Shown: positions 1 to 9,076, counted from the first letter of the stretch. The stretch is 64,000 bases of DNA from CAXRDE01 sp964229355 (GCA_964229355.1 CAXRDE010000016.1:124001-188000), one strand, 5' to 3'. Numbers and translations are program-made. The notes: generated by a model from the letters alone, not told the origin.

Positions 1-1
1 A

Positions 2-1933
2 ATGATTTTGCTGTTGGGGCCCAATGGTTCAGCCAAAAGTACCCTCTGGAACGCCATGGCCTATGCCCTGGACTGCTATTCCAAAACCCCTGAAGGGGCG
101 CGCTATACCATTGAGTGGGTCTTTCCTCGCGATGAACACTACGGTCGCAAACTCGGCTTTGTGGCCGAAGAGCGCATCGAAGATGATGACTTCACCTTTG
201 CGTTTATGGATGACGAAAAAATTGACAAAATTGTTGATGATTCAGGTTGCTCACCGGCCTGGCTGTACGAAAAAGAAGCCCGCCTGAAGTATTTCCCACG
301 CAGTCCGCGCAAATACCTTCTTGAGAATGAACTGTCACCGCAAGCCTATAAAATTTTACAAGAACTCATCAACATTTATAAAACCAAGCACAAGGTGCTG
401 ACCGAATACTCGCCCGATGAAATTTTAAAATTGGCGGAACGCCACATTCGTATTCGCCGCACCTATGTGTCTAAAACCTACCAGGAAGGTTTAACGGTGA
501 TTGATCCCGGTAATAATCCCGTTTTTATGACCCAGAAATCGCGCCAGCAGTTTGTGTTTGATCGCAAGTCAAACCCTCGCATGCTGAAAAATATCGAAGT
601 ACCAGAGCTGACGGGACCGCTGTCAAAAGCTTCAAACGGCATGATGATTTTAGAGGATTCTCTGGAAGGTATTTTACAGTTTGTAAGTCAGTATTTTAAC
701 GACAAGCGTAAGCTCAATATTGATGGGGAACGCTATACTTTAGATATTTTGGTGGTGGGTTCCATTAACCCTGAAAAATTTAACCTGTTGCGTCAGGATC
801 CTGAATACAATCGTTTCCGTACCCGTCTTGAAATTATCAATGTGCCCTATCTGCTGGACTATGCCTTAGAAGCCGATATCTATCGCAGTAAAATCGATGA
901 CTTACGGGCTTATTACCATATTGCACCCCATACGGAATCTCTCTTTGCCCTGTTTTGTGTCATGAGTCGTCTGGAACCCATGATGAAGAACCCCCAATAC
1001 AAAGGCTATGATAGCCAGGAAGATCTGCTGGCGCTCAAAGATAAGCTACAAAACATGTCTTTGCTCGATAAAGCGCAGATTTACCAGGCGCATCGGGTAC
1101 CTGAGAGCGTCGCTCAGCGCCATAAGCTCAACAGTGAGCAACAGCAAACCATCAATCGCCATCTGGACCTTATTTTTAATGAGTGGAGCCAGGAGGGGCG
1201 TCAGTATAATTTCTCTTACCGGGAAGTGGATGCCATTATTGACCGGGCCATGATTGATGCACCCCATGGTTTTCTGTCTCCCATTTCCCTCATGAAAAAA
1301 CTGTCCGATGTGATTCGTTATGAGCGGGAAGACTATCCTTTTTTGAAGTCTTCAGAGAAAGACTATGAACAGTTGCTACGGGATTTAGATGCAGAATACT
1401 TCCGCATTATTAACGAGGAAATGCGGGACGTCTTCCGCTTTGACTATGAAAGCCAAATCATTGAAGAAATTGAAACCTACCTGGTAAAAGGCTTAAGGGC
1501 CTTGTACCTCGACAAAGCACCGATTCTGGATCAGTCGGGTAAAGATATGACCGAGGTCTTTTTAAGTGAGCGAGAAAAGGTGATTTTTGGCGAAAAGCAA
1601 ACCGAAGCCCAACGCCAGAAGTTCTGGTATGACTTTTCAGCGCGGGTTAACCCTGAACTCAGTACCACAGACAATATTCGCAAAATCTTTGAAACCCAGG
1701 TCTACCAGGCCCGAGAACGCTTGTACCAACAACGCCGTTCAGAGATCGAGAAAAAACTCGATCATATGCTGGCCATGTTAGAAGGTGAAAAACTCACGAG
1801 CTTGAGTGCTCAGGAGCGTTTAGAGATTGAAAGCAATATTGAAAAACTACTTGCCAAAGGGTATACACGGGACTCAGCCCATGAGTTAACCGGTTACTTA
1901 AAAACCCATCTGGATCGACTGGTGAAGTCATGA
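2..1933 (+). CDS. prkA: PrkA-family serine protein kinase (5' end outside window)
   Basis: The visible 643 residues match the AAA+ plus kinase layout of PrkA/YeaG. A Walker A motif GPNGSAKST lies at residues 6-14 of the visible part, followed by the long helical C-terminal region. In E. coli and Bacillus PrkA the P-loop lies about 100 residues in, so the ATG at base 2 is almost certainly internal and the true start is off the left edge. The P-loop differs from the usual GPVGGGKS form. The family phosphorylates proteins in starvation and stress responses. The usual SpoVR/YcgB partner is not next to it; the stop codon instead overlaps a MEMO gene by 4 bp. The family call is firm; the substrate is unknown. 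Confidence 0.85.
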   Translation: MILLLGPNGSAKSTLWNAMAYALDCYSKTPEGARYTIEWVFPRDEHYGRKLGFVAEERIEDDDFTFAFMDDEKIDKIVDDSGCSPAWLYEKEARLKYFPRSPRKYLLENELSPQAYKILQELINIYKTKHKVLTEYSPDEILKLAERHIRIRRTYVSKTYQEGLTVIDPGNNPVFMTQKSRQQFVFDRKSNPRMLKNIEVPELTGPLSKASNGMMILEDSLEGILQFVSQYFNDKRKLNIDGERYTLDILVVGSINPEKFNLLRQDPEYNRFRTRLEIINVPYLLDYALEADIYRSKIDDLRAYYHIAPHTESLFALFCVMSRLEPMMKNPQYKGYDSQEDLLALKDKLQNMSLLDKAQIYQAHRVPESVAQRHKLNSEQQQTINRHLDLIFNEWSQEGRQYNFSYREVDAIIDRAMIDAPHGFLSPISLMKKLSDVIRYEREDYPFLKSSEKDYEQLLRDLDAEYFRIINEEMRDVFRFDYESQIIEEIETYLVKGLRALYLDKAPILDQSGKDMTEVFLSEREKVIFGEKQTEAQRQKFWYDFSARVNPELSTTDNIRKIFETQVYQARERLYQQRRSEIEKKLDHMLAMLEGEKLTSLSAQERLEIESNIEKLLAKGYTRDSAHELTGYLKTHLDRLVKS

Positions 1934-2772
1934 GTTCGTCCATGGCCATCCGTCCCGCCGCCGTGTCCGGTTTGTTTTATCCTGCCGAACCTGAGCGCTT
2001 GCGCGCTGATGTCCTTGCCTACTTAGCTGCCGGAGAACAGCACCGTCGCCAGCACAACGTGCTGGCGACCTTGACTGAACTCAAGGCTTTGATTGTTCCC
2101 CATGCCGGGTATGTGTATTCGGGAGCGACGGCGGGGCGGGCTTATGCGGAGTTGGCGTGTTTACAGAAAAAACCCCGCAAAATTCTGTTGTTGGGCCCGG
2201 CTCATCGGGTATACACGCCGTTTATTTCTGTGGCTGCTGTACAGGCTTATCAAACACCTTTAGGCCCCGTCAACGTTTCTGAGGTGGCTTTGTCTTTGGC
2301 TCAAACCTATGGGTTTATGCCTGCTGTGCATCAGCAGGAGCATTCTCTTGAGGTTCAGCTTCCCTTTCTACAATGTATTTTGCCTGATTTTGAACTGATT
2401 CCCATTGTGGTAGGGGGCGCTGATCCGGCCAGATTGGCCACTGTGATTGCACCGCTTTTGGACGATGAAACCCTGTTATTGATCAGCACGGACTTGAGTC
2501 ACTTCTTGACAGATGACCAGGCACGCCTGCGAGATGCACAAAGTCACCAGGGCATTGTGAACTTAGATATTGAAGGATTTAGGCAAAAGGGAGACGCTTG
2601 CGGTAAAATTGGCGTATTGACGGCAATGATATTAGCGAAACAAAACCAGTGGTCGAGCTTCTTTTTAGACTATACCAATTCCAGTGATGCCAGTGGTGAT
2701 CGCTCGCGGGTGGTGGGCTATGGAGCCTATGCCATGGGCTTAAAAACAAACCATGAGGACAAACAACAGTGA
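1930..2772 (+). CDS. MEMO-family protein (AmmeMemoRadiSam system protein B type)
   Basis: This 280-residue protein spans the whole MEMO domain. Conserved signatures are the N-terminal AVSGLFYPAE, PHAGYVYSGATAG near residue 57, GPAHRVY, EHSLEVQLPFLQ and STDLSHFL. The histidines in these blocks form the metal/dioxygenase-like site in the family. The start ATG overlaps the prkA stop as ATGA, which argues for translational coupling. In many genomes MEMO sits beside AMMECR1 and radical-SAM partners, but neither is visible here. It may instead serve the kinase/ATPase operon. The biochemical role of the bacterial family is unsettled. Confidence 0.88.
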   Translation: MSSSMAIRPAAVSGLFYPAEPERLRADVLAYLAAGEQHRRQHNVLATLTELKALIVPHAGYVYSGATAGRAYAELACLQKKPRKILLLGPAHRVYTPFISVAAVQAYQTPLGPVNVSEVALSLAQTYGFMPAVHQQEHSLEVQLPFLQCILPDFELIPIVVGGADPARLATVIAPLLDDETLLLISTDLSHFLTDDQARLRDAQSHQGIVNLDIEGFRQKGDACGKIGVLTAMILAKQNQWSSFFLDYTNSSDASGDRSRVVGYGAYAMGLKTNHEDKQQ

Positions 2773-4484
2773 GTTTTATTGAGCGTAAAAAAGCGGCTGT
2801 ACACAAAATGCATGCCCATATTATGGGGCGACATGCTGAAATCGCGGCGGTCAAATACAGTTTAAAGCAAATGCAGGCCCGCTTACAGCAGCAAAAAGTC
2901 AAAGATTATGCCAATATTTTTTACTTTTATGGGATTCCGGGCACCGGTAAGTCGACGCTTTTGCAGGCCATTTATCAAGACTGTGAGCAGGGAGAATTAG
3001 GGTATCGTCCGCTGACTGTTTGGCTGGATTTTCATTTGATTAACACCTCTCACTCCTCAGGCCGAGAAGCTTTTTTGGTGGCCCTGGCCCATGCGATGAT
3101 GGACATGAGTCAGGAACTGGTCCCCTATTTTCAACCCTTGTTGGCCCGGTGGGACCGTTTTAACAAAGAAGCCTCAGCCCCGGCCTCTTCCGCCGCTCAG
3201 GTGCCTGTGGCTCCACCCTCGCAACAGCCGGCACCCCGCCGAAGCGCCACCAGCTCAGCCTATGCCACAATGGCTGGTCTACAGGGGGCCGGTAATCGCA
3301 GTGTTCAGTCTATTGCCCGCAGTGTTAACCGCAATATGCAAGCCATTCAGGCAGGTCAGCGCCCTCCGGCCATGGGACAGCCGCCGATGGGAGCGGCAGC
3401 GACGCCAGAAGTGCTTCACGAGCTACTGGACTTGTTTGTGAAAGCTGTCGACAAAATTTCGGCGTCTTGCCCGGTACTGTTTCTTATGGATCATTATGAG
3501 CAGTTTTCGCACCACGACAGTTGGTTCCGTCAGGGTTTTTTACCCGCTTTTCAACGGGAACTGGTGGTCGCCATTGGCGGACAAGACAATTTGCATGAAG
3601 CGTTTAAGCAGTCTTTCGGAAAAGTTGCGGCTTGTGTGCGTTTACGCCCTTTCAATGTTTTTGAAACCGGCCTGTATTTAAAGCAAAACAACCGCCTTCA
3701 GGACGATACACTGATTCAGGCGGTGCAAGATTTAACCGGCGGAGTTCCTGTGGCTCTGTCAATGATCTCTAGTGCCTTCCAACATACAATTCAACGCTCT
3801 ACCCCCGCCCAATTGCTTGAGTTTTTGGCTTACCCGGATGTAGACTATGGCGACCAAATGGACAAATATATTGCGTATATCTGTCTCGACGAGTTTCCGG
3901 CCACCGACAAAAACATGCTGGCAACCCTCGCGATTATGCGTGATTTTCAACCGGAGTTGTTCCAGCAATTGTCAGGGGTTATGAATGTGAAGCGTACCCT
4001 TGAGCACCTTTCTCAACGCTATCCTTTTGTGACCCCCAATGGCCACATGAGTGACTTTGTTTCGCGTACGCTGCGCGGTTATTTTAAGCAAGAGCTGCCA
4101 ACACTCTTTACAGAAATAAACCAGGGTGCTTATGCTTATTATATGAGCTTAATTCAGGCCCATCCCGAAGAGGCTTCGCTTTTCTTTGAGTCGCTTTACT
4201 ATTACTTTCATTTAGATGCCCATAAAGCCTACCAAAACTTTATTCAATTGATTTCACATTATTTGCATAAAGACTTAGACATGTGCGATGAGGTGTGTCT
4301 GGCCGCTTTAGAAGCCTCGATTCCCAAAAGCTGGCGTGAAGAAGTCGAGCGGATTGCAGAGGGATTGGGCGGCTTTCGTAAAAAGGATGCCAGAAGCTCT
4401 CAGGTGGTGTTGGCGGCAATCTCAAACTCCTCGCCACCCAGCGATGACAATTTCTATCTTAACTATATTGAGGCCATATCTTAA
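2769..4484 (+). CDS. P-loop ATPase with disordered insert
   Basis: The start is a GTG overlapping the MEMO stop (GTGA). Walker A is GIPGTGKST at about residues 55-63, and a likely Walker B is VLFLMDHYEQF near residue 236. Between them, at residues 138-215, is a Pro/Ala/Gln/Ser-rich insert that looks disordered. The C-terminal half is helical with no recognisable enzyme domain. The layout resembles STAND or orc/AAA-type regulatory ATPases without an identifiable effector. It is the third gene of the prkA operon, so it may act with the kinase. No specific function is assigned. Confidence 0.7.
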   Translation: MSFIERKKAAVHKMHAHIMGRHAEIAAVKYSLKQMQARLQQQKVKDYANIFYFYGIPGTGKSTLLQAIYQDCEQGELGYRPLTVWLDFHLINTSHSSGREAFLVALAHAMMDMSQELVPYFQPLLARWDRFNKEASAPASSAAQVPVAPPSQQPAPRRSATSSAYATMAGLQGAGNRSVQSIARSVNRNMQAIQAGQRPPAMGQPPMGAAATPEVLHELLDLFVKAVDKISASCPVLFLMDHYEQFSHHDSWFRQGFLPAFQRELVVAIGGQDNLHEAFKQSFGKVAACVRLRPFNVFETGLYLKQNNRLQDDTLIQAVQDLTGGVPVALSMISSAFQHTIQRSTPAQLLEFLAYPDVDYGDQMDKYIAYICLDEFPATDKNMLATLAIMRDFQPELFQQLSGVMNVKRTLEHLSQRYPFVTPNGHMSDFVSRTLRGYFKQELPTLFTEINQGAYAYYMSLIQAHPEEASLFFESLYYYFHLDAHKAYQNFIQLISHYLHKDLDMCDEVCLAALEASIPKSWREEVERIAEGLGGFRKKDARSSQVVLAAISNSSPPSDDNFYLNYIEAIS

Positions 4485-4485
4485 C

Positions 4486-4968
4486 ATGCGTCATTTTTTA
4501 CTTACCTTTTGTGTTGCTTTGACTTTTTCTGTGCCGACCTTCGCTTCTTTTACGCAGGCAAAGGCTGCTGAGGTAGAGACTTTTCGTCCCAGTGAGCGCG
4601 CCGCAACCCTCTTTTTTCAGGGGCAAGCTTTTGCCAGCCAGGGCAAGTTTGACCAGGCCATGGACGCCTATGTACAAGCGGTGGCCCTTGAACCCCGTTA
4701 CAGTCAGGCCCGTCTGTCGCTTGCTATTTTATATGGTAAGGCTAAAAAGTATGACAAAGCCTTAAAAGAGATTGCGGTGATCCAAAAGCAAAACCCTAAA
4801 GATTATCTGAGTTACAAGGTTCAGGGGCTTTTGCTCCAGGATACCAAAGCCTACCCCGCAGCGGCTGACGCCTTTGAAATGTATTTGAAGCTGGCACCGG
4901 CTCAGCAAGTTAAAGATGCTGAAGAACTCATGCAACGTATTGATGCCCTGAGAAAGGAAACGCCATAA
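4486..4968 (+). CDS. Secreted TPR-repeat protein
   Basis: The 160-residue product starts at the ATG one base after the upstream stop. A longer in-frame reading into the ATPase gene was rejected, because this ATG is followed at once by a signal peptide (MRHFLLTFCVALTFSVP, then small residues before AKA). The mature part carries about three tetratricopeptide repeats (residues 45-145), with typical LFFQGQAFASQGKFDQAM and LSLAILYGKAKKYDKAL helices. It is probably a periplasmic scaffold. It is the fourth gene of the prkA operon, and its TAA shares one base with the next ATG. Confidence 0.8.
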   Translation: MRHFLLTFCVALTFSVPTFASFTQAKAAEVETFRPSERAATLFFQGQAFASQGKFDQAMDAYVQAVALEPRYSQARLSLAILYGKAKKYDKALKEIAVIQKQNPKDYLSYKVQGLLLQDTKAYPAAADAFEMYLKLAPAQQVKDAEELMQRIDALRKETP

Positions 4969-5255
4969 TGGCCACTTACCGTTACCGCTATTTACGTACC
5001 ATGTACGATAAAATCGTGGGGGTTGCTGTGCAAAAGCCGGATGGCAGCCTGATTATGCAAATTGGTAAACAGTTGATTGAGTTTGGCAGTGACGCACCGA
5101 GTTTAAATATGTTGAACCATTATGTGGAAACCATCGCCGAAAAGCCTCAATTTAAACCGCTAGCCATTTATGATGTCAGCAAGGTATACACCACGCAAAA
5201 CTTCGTAAGCTGTCAACGATTAATGGACGAAGGCAAAAACTTTCTTATTGAATAG
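4968..5255 (+). CDS. Small hypothetical protein, last gene of the prkA operon
   Basis: This 95-residue soluble protein has no signal peptide or membrane segment and belongs to no family I recognise. Its start overlaps the TPR gene stop by one base (TAATG), so it is co-translated. The sequence is mixed alpha/beta with Tyr/Arg-rich first residues (MATYRYRYLRTMYDK). Its 3' end overlaps the convergent OGT-like gene by about 11 bp, so there is no room for a classical terminator. The tight coupling makes it a real gene; the function is unknown. Confidence 0.7.
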   Translation: MATYRYRYLRTMYDKIVGVAVQKPDGSLIMQIGKQLIEFGSDAPSLNMLNHYVETIAEKPQFKPLAIYDVSKVYTTQNFVSCQRLMDEGKNFLIE

Positions 5256-7170
5256 CTTGAGCGGACTGGGCAACGACTTTTTCGTTGAACCAGTTGAGTA
5301 CATCAGTTTCTAAGCCTTGAAAATCAAAGGCATATTCTTGTACGTGCCGCTGGCAACCCGCTTTTATTTCAGGGTGAGTGGCAACATGAATGGCCTGGGC
5401 CACGGGGTCCAGGTGTTGTAGCTCGCTGAGGCCCTGCCACTGCATGCTTTCATAGAGCTTGTTTACCCAATTCCCATTCCAACTGTCTCGTTCAAAACCA
5501 ATGATCGGGGTTCCCAGGCTTAAATATTGCCACCATAAATGTTTGAGGGGCACATAGGGGGGATCGATTAAAACATCCACGTGTTGGGCTACCGCTGCCT
5601 GACTGACCCGGTTAAGGGGCGGCAAGATATGCATACGCTCTGCGGTTTGAGGGTAGGTATCCTGGATGTGTACACGCCAACTTCTTTCTCCCTCTGGCGT
5701 ATCGGAGGCCAAAAAGAAAATATTACCCAGGGGATCCTGTTGCAAGAGGGCATCGCAATGCGCAAAAAATTGAGGGTGCAGCTCCGTAAGGTTAAAGGGA
5801 CAGAAATAATAGTGTTGATCGGGCTTGAGGTTAAATGCACTCAGGGGAATGGGGTGTTCGGGTTGAGCGCTTTTTTTAACGGGATCACCGGGCAGTGGCG
5901 TGACAGTAAATCCTTGAAGCTCAGCGGGTAGCGGCTCGGTGGGGGTGGTTTTTTGATAGACCAGGACCTCGTCAATAAAGCGAGGATCCGCAAGGATGCC
6001 AGGCTCTGTGGCCCACAATCCTTGATAGGGCGCAATGCGTTCATTGCTTAGAAAAGTCAGTTGTTTAGGGCTGTGGGCATGGTGTAAATAGAGAATGATA
6101 TGGGGCTGGTGGCTTTTTACCTGTGTATATGCCGTTGGGATATCATCAGACAAAATCACCGTTTTTAACCAGTGCTCTTCACTCAGGTCCAAAGGAAAAG
6201 CCTGAGAGCCAAAAAGCGTCACGCTGTGTTGGCGACACATTTTCACAAGTAGGGTGTTCAAGGCTTGCGTTGCAACGGCTGTAAAATCGCCTACAATGGC
6301 AATACGTATTGCTGAAGTGGATAGCGGACTAACCGACAGCGCCGGAGATGCACTGGCCCAAAAGTGCATACGCTGTTGAATAGCGTGCAGAAGCTGTTTA
6401 TAGAGTGCCTGAGCTTCAGATGCTGCAGGATTGCTGAGGCGCTTATAAAAATGAGGCAAAAACCAGGCGAACAATGGAATGCTCTGGGAGTTTTCGTAAC
6501 AGGTTTTTTTCTGTAGGGCTTCTTTGTGCACTGCGGTGGTATCGTTGATACCGCGGGTAAAAGGCAGATAAGGGCTAAAGCTGGCCGCCATAAAATGGCT
6601 TTCCCAGGTGGGGTATTTCTTGACAACTTCTTCTAAACATTGCCGGGCTGCGGAGAAATGTCCGCGTTGATCATTCAGCATAAGAGACATGGACAAAGCG
6701 TGCAGGTGTAGGGTGTTGGTTTCTTTATAATAGCCTAAGAAAGTCGTGAGCCACTGTAAGGCCTGTGCCCGATTGCCCATCAAATATGAAATTCGGGCCA
6801 TAAAAAAAGGAATTTTGCCCGGGGAAACACCTTTGCTTAAGGCCAGTTGAAACAGGGACAAAGCGTCCTGATACTGCTTTTGGGCCGCAAAGACGTGAGC
6901 TGTGCCGCACAACGCATCATGATGGGCCTGGGGATCACTTTCTGTCCACTGTAGCAGCTTGTGGTAATAAGCCAAAGATTGGATGGGGGAATCACTGAGT
7001 GTGTAATAGACAGCCACACGCCAGAGGTCCTGCAGGTGCCAGTCAAAGGCTTCAATATTGCGCTTCAACAGGCGTTCAGTTACCGTGGTTTTGATTTCTA
7101 AGGCGACTTCAGCAACTTTGTCAGGTAAAAAGAGAAGAAACTCTTTTTGGAATGAAGAAAGGGGTGTCAT
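5245..7170 (-). CDS. TPR protein with O-GlcNAc-transferase (GT41)-like C-terminus
   Basis: The start is taken at an ATG that overlaps the stop of the upstream glycosyltransferase (ATGA), rather than 12 codons earlier. Residues 1-250 are helical TPR-like repeats. The C-terminal half has two Rossmann-like parts. The segment near residues 545-610, with HVDVLIDPPY, LSLGTPIIGF and QEYAFDFQGL, resembles the GT41/SPINDLY nucleotide-sugar site. The family moves a sugar onto Ser/Thr of proteins. The match is distant, so the donor and acceptor cannot be named. It is co-transcribed with a GT4 enzyme, suggesting a glycosylation pair. Confidence 0.68.
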   Translation of the reverse strand: MTPLSSFQKEFLLFLPDKVAEVALEIKTTVTERLLKRNIEAFDWHLQDLWRVAVYYTLSDSPIQSLAYYHKLLQWTESDPQAHHDALCGTAHVFAAQKQYQDALSLFQLALSKGVSPGKIPFFMARISYLMGNRAQALQWLTTFLGYYKETNTLHLHALSMSLMLNDQRGHFSAARQCLEEVVKKYPTWESHFMAASFSPYLPFTRGINDTTAVHKEALQKKTCYENSQSIPLFAWFLPHFYKRLSNPAASEAQALYKQLLHAIQQRMHFWASASPALSVSPLSTSAIRIAIVGDFTAVATQALNTLLVKMCRQHSVTLFGSQAFPLDLSEEHWLKTVILSDDIPTAYTQVKSHQPHIILYLHHAHSPKQLTFLSNERIAPYQGLWATEPGILADPRFIDEVLVYQKTTPTEPLPAELQGFTVTPLPGDPVKKSAQPEHPIPLSAFNLKPDQHYYFCPFNLTELHPQFFAHCDALLQQDPLGNIFFLASDTPEGERSWRVHIQDTYPQTAERMHILPPLNRVSQAAVAQHVDVLIDPPYVPLKHLWWQYLSLGTPIIGFERDSWNGNWVNKLYESMQWQGLSELQHLDPVAQAIHVATHPEIKAGCQRHVQEYAFDFQGLETDVLNWFNEKVVAQSAQAIQ

Positions 7171-8270
7171 GGGGTTTGCTCGCTTCGGGACTGAATGAGT
7201 CCGCATTCTTTATCAATTAAGGTATCAAAGGCAAAGGGTTGGTGTTCAGGCGGTGGTTCCTGGGCAAGACGGGGAAGAATATCTGTTAAATCTTCCTGGG
7301 GCGATGTGAGGTAATGTACCCGCGCAAAGGAGCCCAGCATTTCTCGACATATCGGCAGATCAGAGGTGATCAAAGGGATTCCATAGCTCGCTAGCTCACA
7401 CATCATCACGCCCTGAGCGTCCAATCGCGTTGGCATGACTGCGCATCGATAGTTGGGGAGTAAAGCAACCATTTCCTGGGGGGTGAGAAAGCGATTAAAC
7501 CACACCACGTTGCGGGGTGCCAAATAATGATGGAAATAATTTCCCTCTCCAAAAATATGAAAACGCAGATTGGGGTTTGCACGCGCCAAAGCACATACCT
7601 GATCAATCGCATATTTGGCTTTATCTAAAGGACGAATCGTAATGCAATCAGCACTCGGGAGTTCTCTGGGTTGCCATGTGTGCTTTAAGAATGCTGGGTT
7701 TACTGCGTTGGGGATGATATGGGAATACTCGTTGATCCATTTTGCATTGGGCTTAACATTTTCTAAAAAGGCGTTTTGCATCCATTCACTCACAAAGACA
7801 AGTTGCAGGCGCCCCTTTTGTAACCACTTGTTAAGCATGACGCGTAAAACACGAAGTTTAAACACGTCATAAGCGTTGTCTATAAGTCGCCAGGTGCGAT
7901 TTTTTTTGATGTCATAAGGATACGGCTCAGGATAGTAATTTTGTTTATACAAAACCTCATGCCCATGAATGAAAAAAAACCATCGCTCAAATCTTTCACC
8001 GTATTTTTGCAAAAACCTTATATGGTTTCTAAGGTTAGGCGCATGGGCAATGACGACATCATAATGTTTTGTTTCCTGTCGCCACGTTTGTTCTGTGATA
8101 ACGGGAATGTTTTCATAAAGATAGTCTTTCTGTGCGCTAAAATTGAGAACGTAGACTTCAATTCCTCGTTCAATATATCCAAGTAAGCGCGTATGGACGT
8201 AAGCCATGTTATAAAGCGCGTTAGGGCTTGGATACCCTTGTGTTAAGACCAAAACACGTGATGATGTCAT
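7167..8270 (-). CDS. GT4-type glycosyltransferase
   Basis: The product is a GT-B glycosyltransferase of about 367 residues. The N-terminal domain begins RVLVLTQGYPSPNALYNMAY. The C-terminal domain has the GT4 features IIPNAVNP, IRPLDKAKYAIDQ, FHIFGEGNY and MCELASYGIPLITSD. The ATG at 8270 is preferred to a TTG at 8294, which lies in a strong palindrome. No clear Shine-Dalgarno precedes the ATG; instead a 5-bp hairpin (GCTAC/GTAGC, 8272-8285) sits just before it. It overlaps the OGT-like gene by 4 bp. The acceptor is unknown. Confidence 0.82.
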   Translation of the reverse strand: MTSSRVLVLTQGYPSPNALYNMAYVHTRLLGYIERGIEVYVLNFSAQKDYLYENIPVITEQTWRQETKHYDVVIAHAPNLRNHIRFLQKYGERFERWFFFIHGHEVLYKQNYYPEPYPYDIKKNRTWRLIDNAYDVFKLRVLRVMLNKWLQKGRLQLVFVSEWMQNAFLENVKPNAKWINEYSHIIPNAVNPAFLKHTWQPRELPSADCITIRPLDKAKYAIDQVCALARANPNLRFHIFGEGNYFHHYLAPRNVVWFNRFLTPQEMVALLPNYRCAVMPTRLDAQGVMMCELASYGIPLITSDLPICREMLGSFARVHYLTSPQEDLTDILPRLAQEPPPEHQPFAFDTLIDKECGLIQSRSEQTP

Positions 8271-8291
8271 AGCTACTATTGTAGCATTTTT

Positions 8292-8330
8292 CAATCAGGG
8301 ATCACTTGTGCAAGAGGTGATCCCTGATTG
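8292..8330. repeat. Perfect 14-bp inverted repeat before the GT4 gene
   Basis: The arms CAATCAGGGATCAC (8292-8305) and GTGATCCCTGATTG (8317-8330) are perfect complements around an 11-nt loop. It lies between the lipoprotein stop and the GT4 start, both read leftward. On that strand the hairpin is followed by A residues and not by a T run, so it is a poor intrinsic terminator. It could be an RNA stability element, attenuator or operator. Confidence 0.6.
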
Positions 8331-8353
8331 GAGAGCTTTTAAAAGAAACCGTC

Positions 8354-9076
8354 CTATAGATTCAGCCCCAGATCCAGACAGAGGGAAATGAGACCTCCAC
8401 CCGGGCAGTCGTCCGAACCTGAGCTGCCTGAACCCGAGCTGCCTGAACCCGAGCTACCTGAACCCGAGCTGCCTGAACCTGAGCTGCCTGAACCTGAGCT
8501 GCCTGAACCTGAGCTGCCTGAACCTGAGCTGCCTGAATTTTCTGACGTATTGTTTTCAGGGAACTGAAGCTCTACTCTAGAAGATACACCCTCGGGACCC
8601 ACGGCTTCAAGGGCGATGGTGTATTGCGTCTCTTCTTCAAGCCCTGTGAGAGTGTAGTTAGGTAAAACAATATTTTCTTTCACGAGTTGGTTATCGAGAT
8701 ATAAACGGTAGGTGTGCGGGCTTGTTTCCTGGCTTTCCCAACCGAGCAGTATGCTACCTGTTGATTGAGAGAGTATGCGTAAGTTGACCGGGGCTTTTAG
8801 CGGTAAATTGCCAGAGTTTGATGAGTGACTTTCGGAGGATGTGGGACTTTGCGCAGCTGCGTTGCTCTGTATTGTATTTCTGTTGGCGTTCGATGAATTG
8901 TTTTGGGTCTGGGAAGCGTTGCTTTGGAGTCCCGGTGCTACCGAGTTATTTGGAAGATTACCCTGGCAGCTTTCAGGCTGCATAAGGCATGAGCTTGGGG
9001 TCCCGATGCCCGATTGACACGCTCCAAGTACGCCACATATTAGAAGAGAGAGACTTACCTTTACCGTTTTCATCAT
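8354..9076 (-). CDS. Lipoprotein with fibronectin type III domain and Gly-Ser repeat tail
   Basis: The product has 240 residues. The N-terminus is a lipoprotein signal with the lipobox VLGAC, then a Ser/Asn/Gln-rich linker to about residue 90. A fibronectin type III domain (about 93-175) shows PVNLRILSQS, ILLGWESQ, YRLYLDNQL and YTLTGLEEETQYTIALEAV. A repeated SGSGS tail at about residues 181-220 is followed by a short hydrophobic end (LISLCLDLGLNL) with two cysteines in this last segment. It is likely anchored in the outer membrane or surface-exposed. The tail is encoded by a 15-bp minisatellite. Confidence 0.8.
   Translation of the reverse strand: MMKTVKVSLSLLICGVLGACQSGIGTPSSCLMQPESCQGNLPNNSVAPGLQSNASQTQNNSSNANRNTIQSNAAAQSPTSSESHSSNSGNLPLKAPVNLRILSQSTGSILLGWESQETSPHTYRLYLDNQLVKENIVLPNYTLTGLEEETQYTIALEAVGPEGVSSRVELQFPENNTSENSGSSGSGSSGSGSSGSGSSGSGSSGSGSSGSGSSGSGSSGSDDCPGGGLISLCLDLGLNL
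8415..8534. repeat. 15-bp minisatellite, eight units
   Basis: Eight head-to-tail copies of GAACCTGAGCTGCCT, with C/T variation at position 6 and one G-to-A change in unit 3, fill exactly 120 bp. The unit is a multiple of three, so copy-number change would lengthen or shorten the Gly-Ser tail of the lipoprotein without frameshift. Confidence 0.95.

Noticed and set aside
5581..5931. 116-codon open frame antisense to the OGT-like gene
   Set aside because: It lies wholly inside a well-supported gene on the other strand and has no ribosome site or recognisable protein.
8415..8534. CRISPR array
   Set aside because: The repeats are contiguous 15-mers without spacers and lie in a coding sequence.
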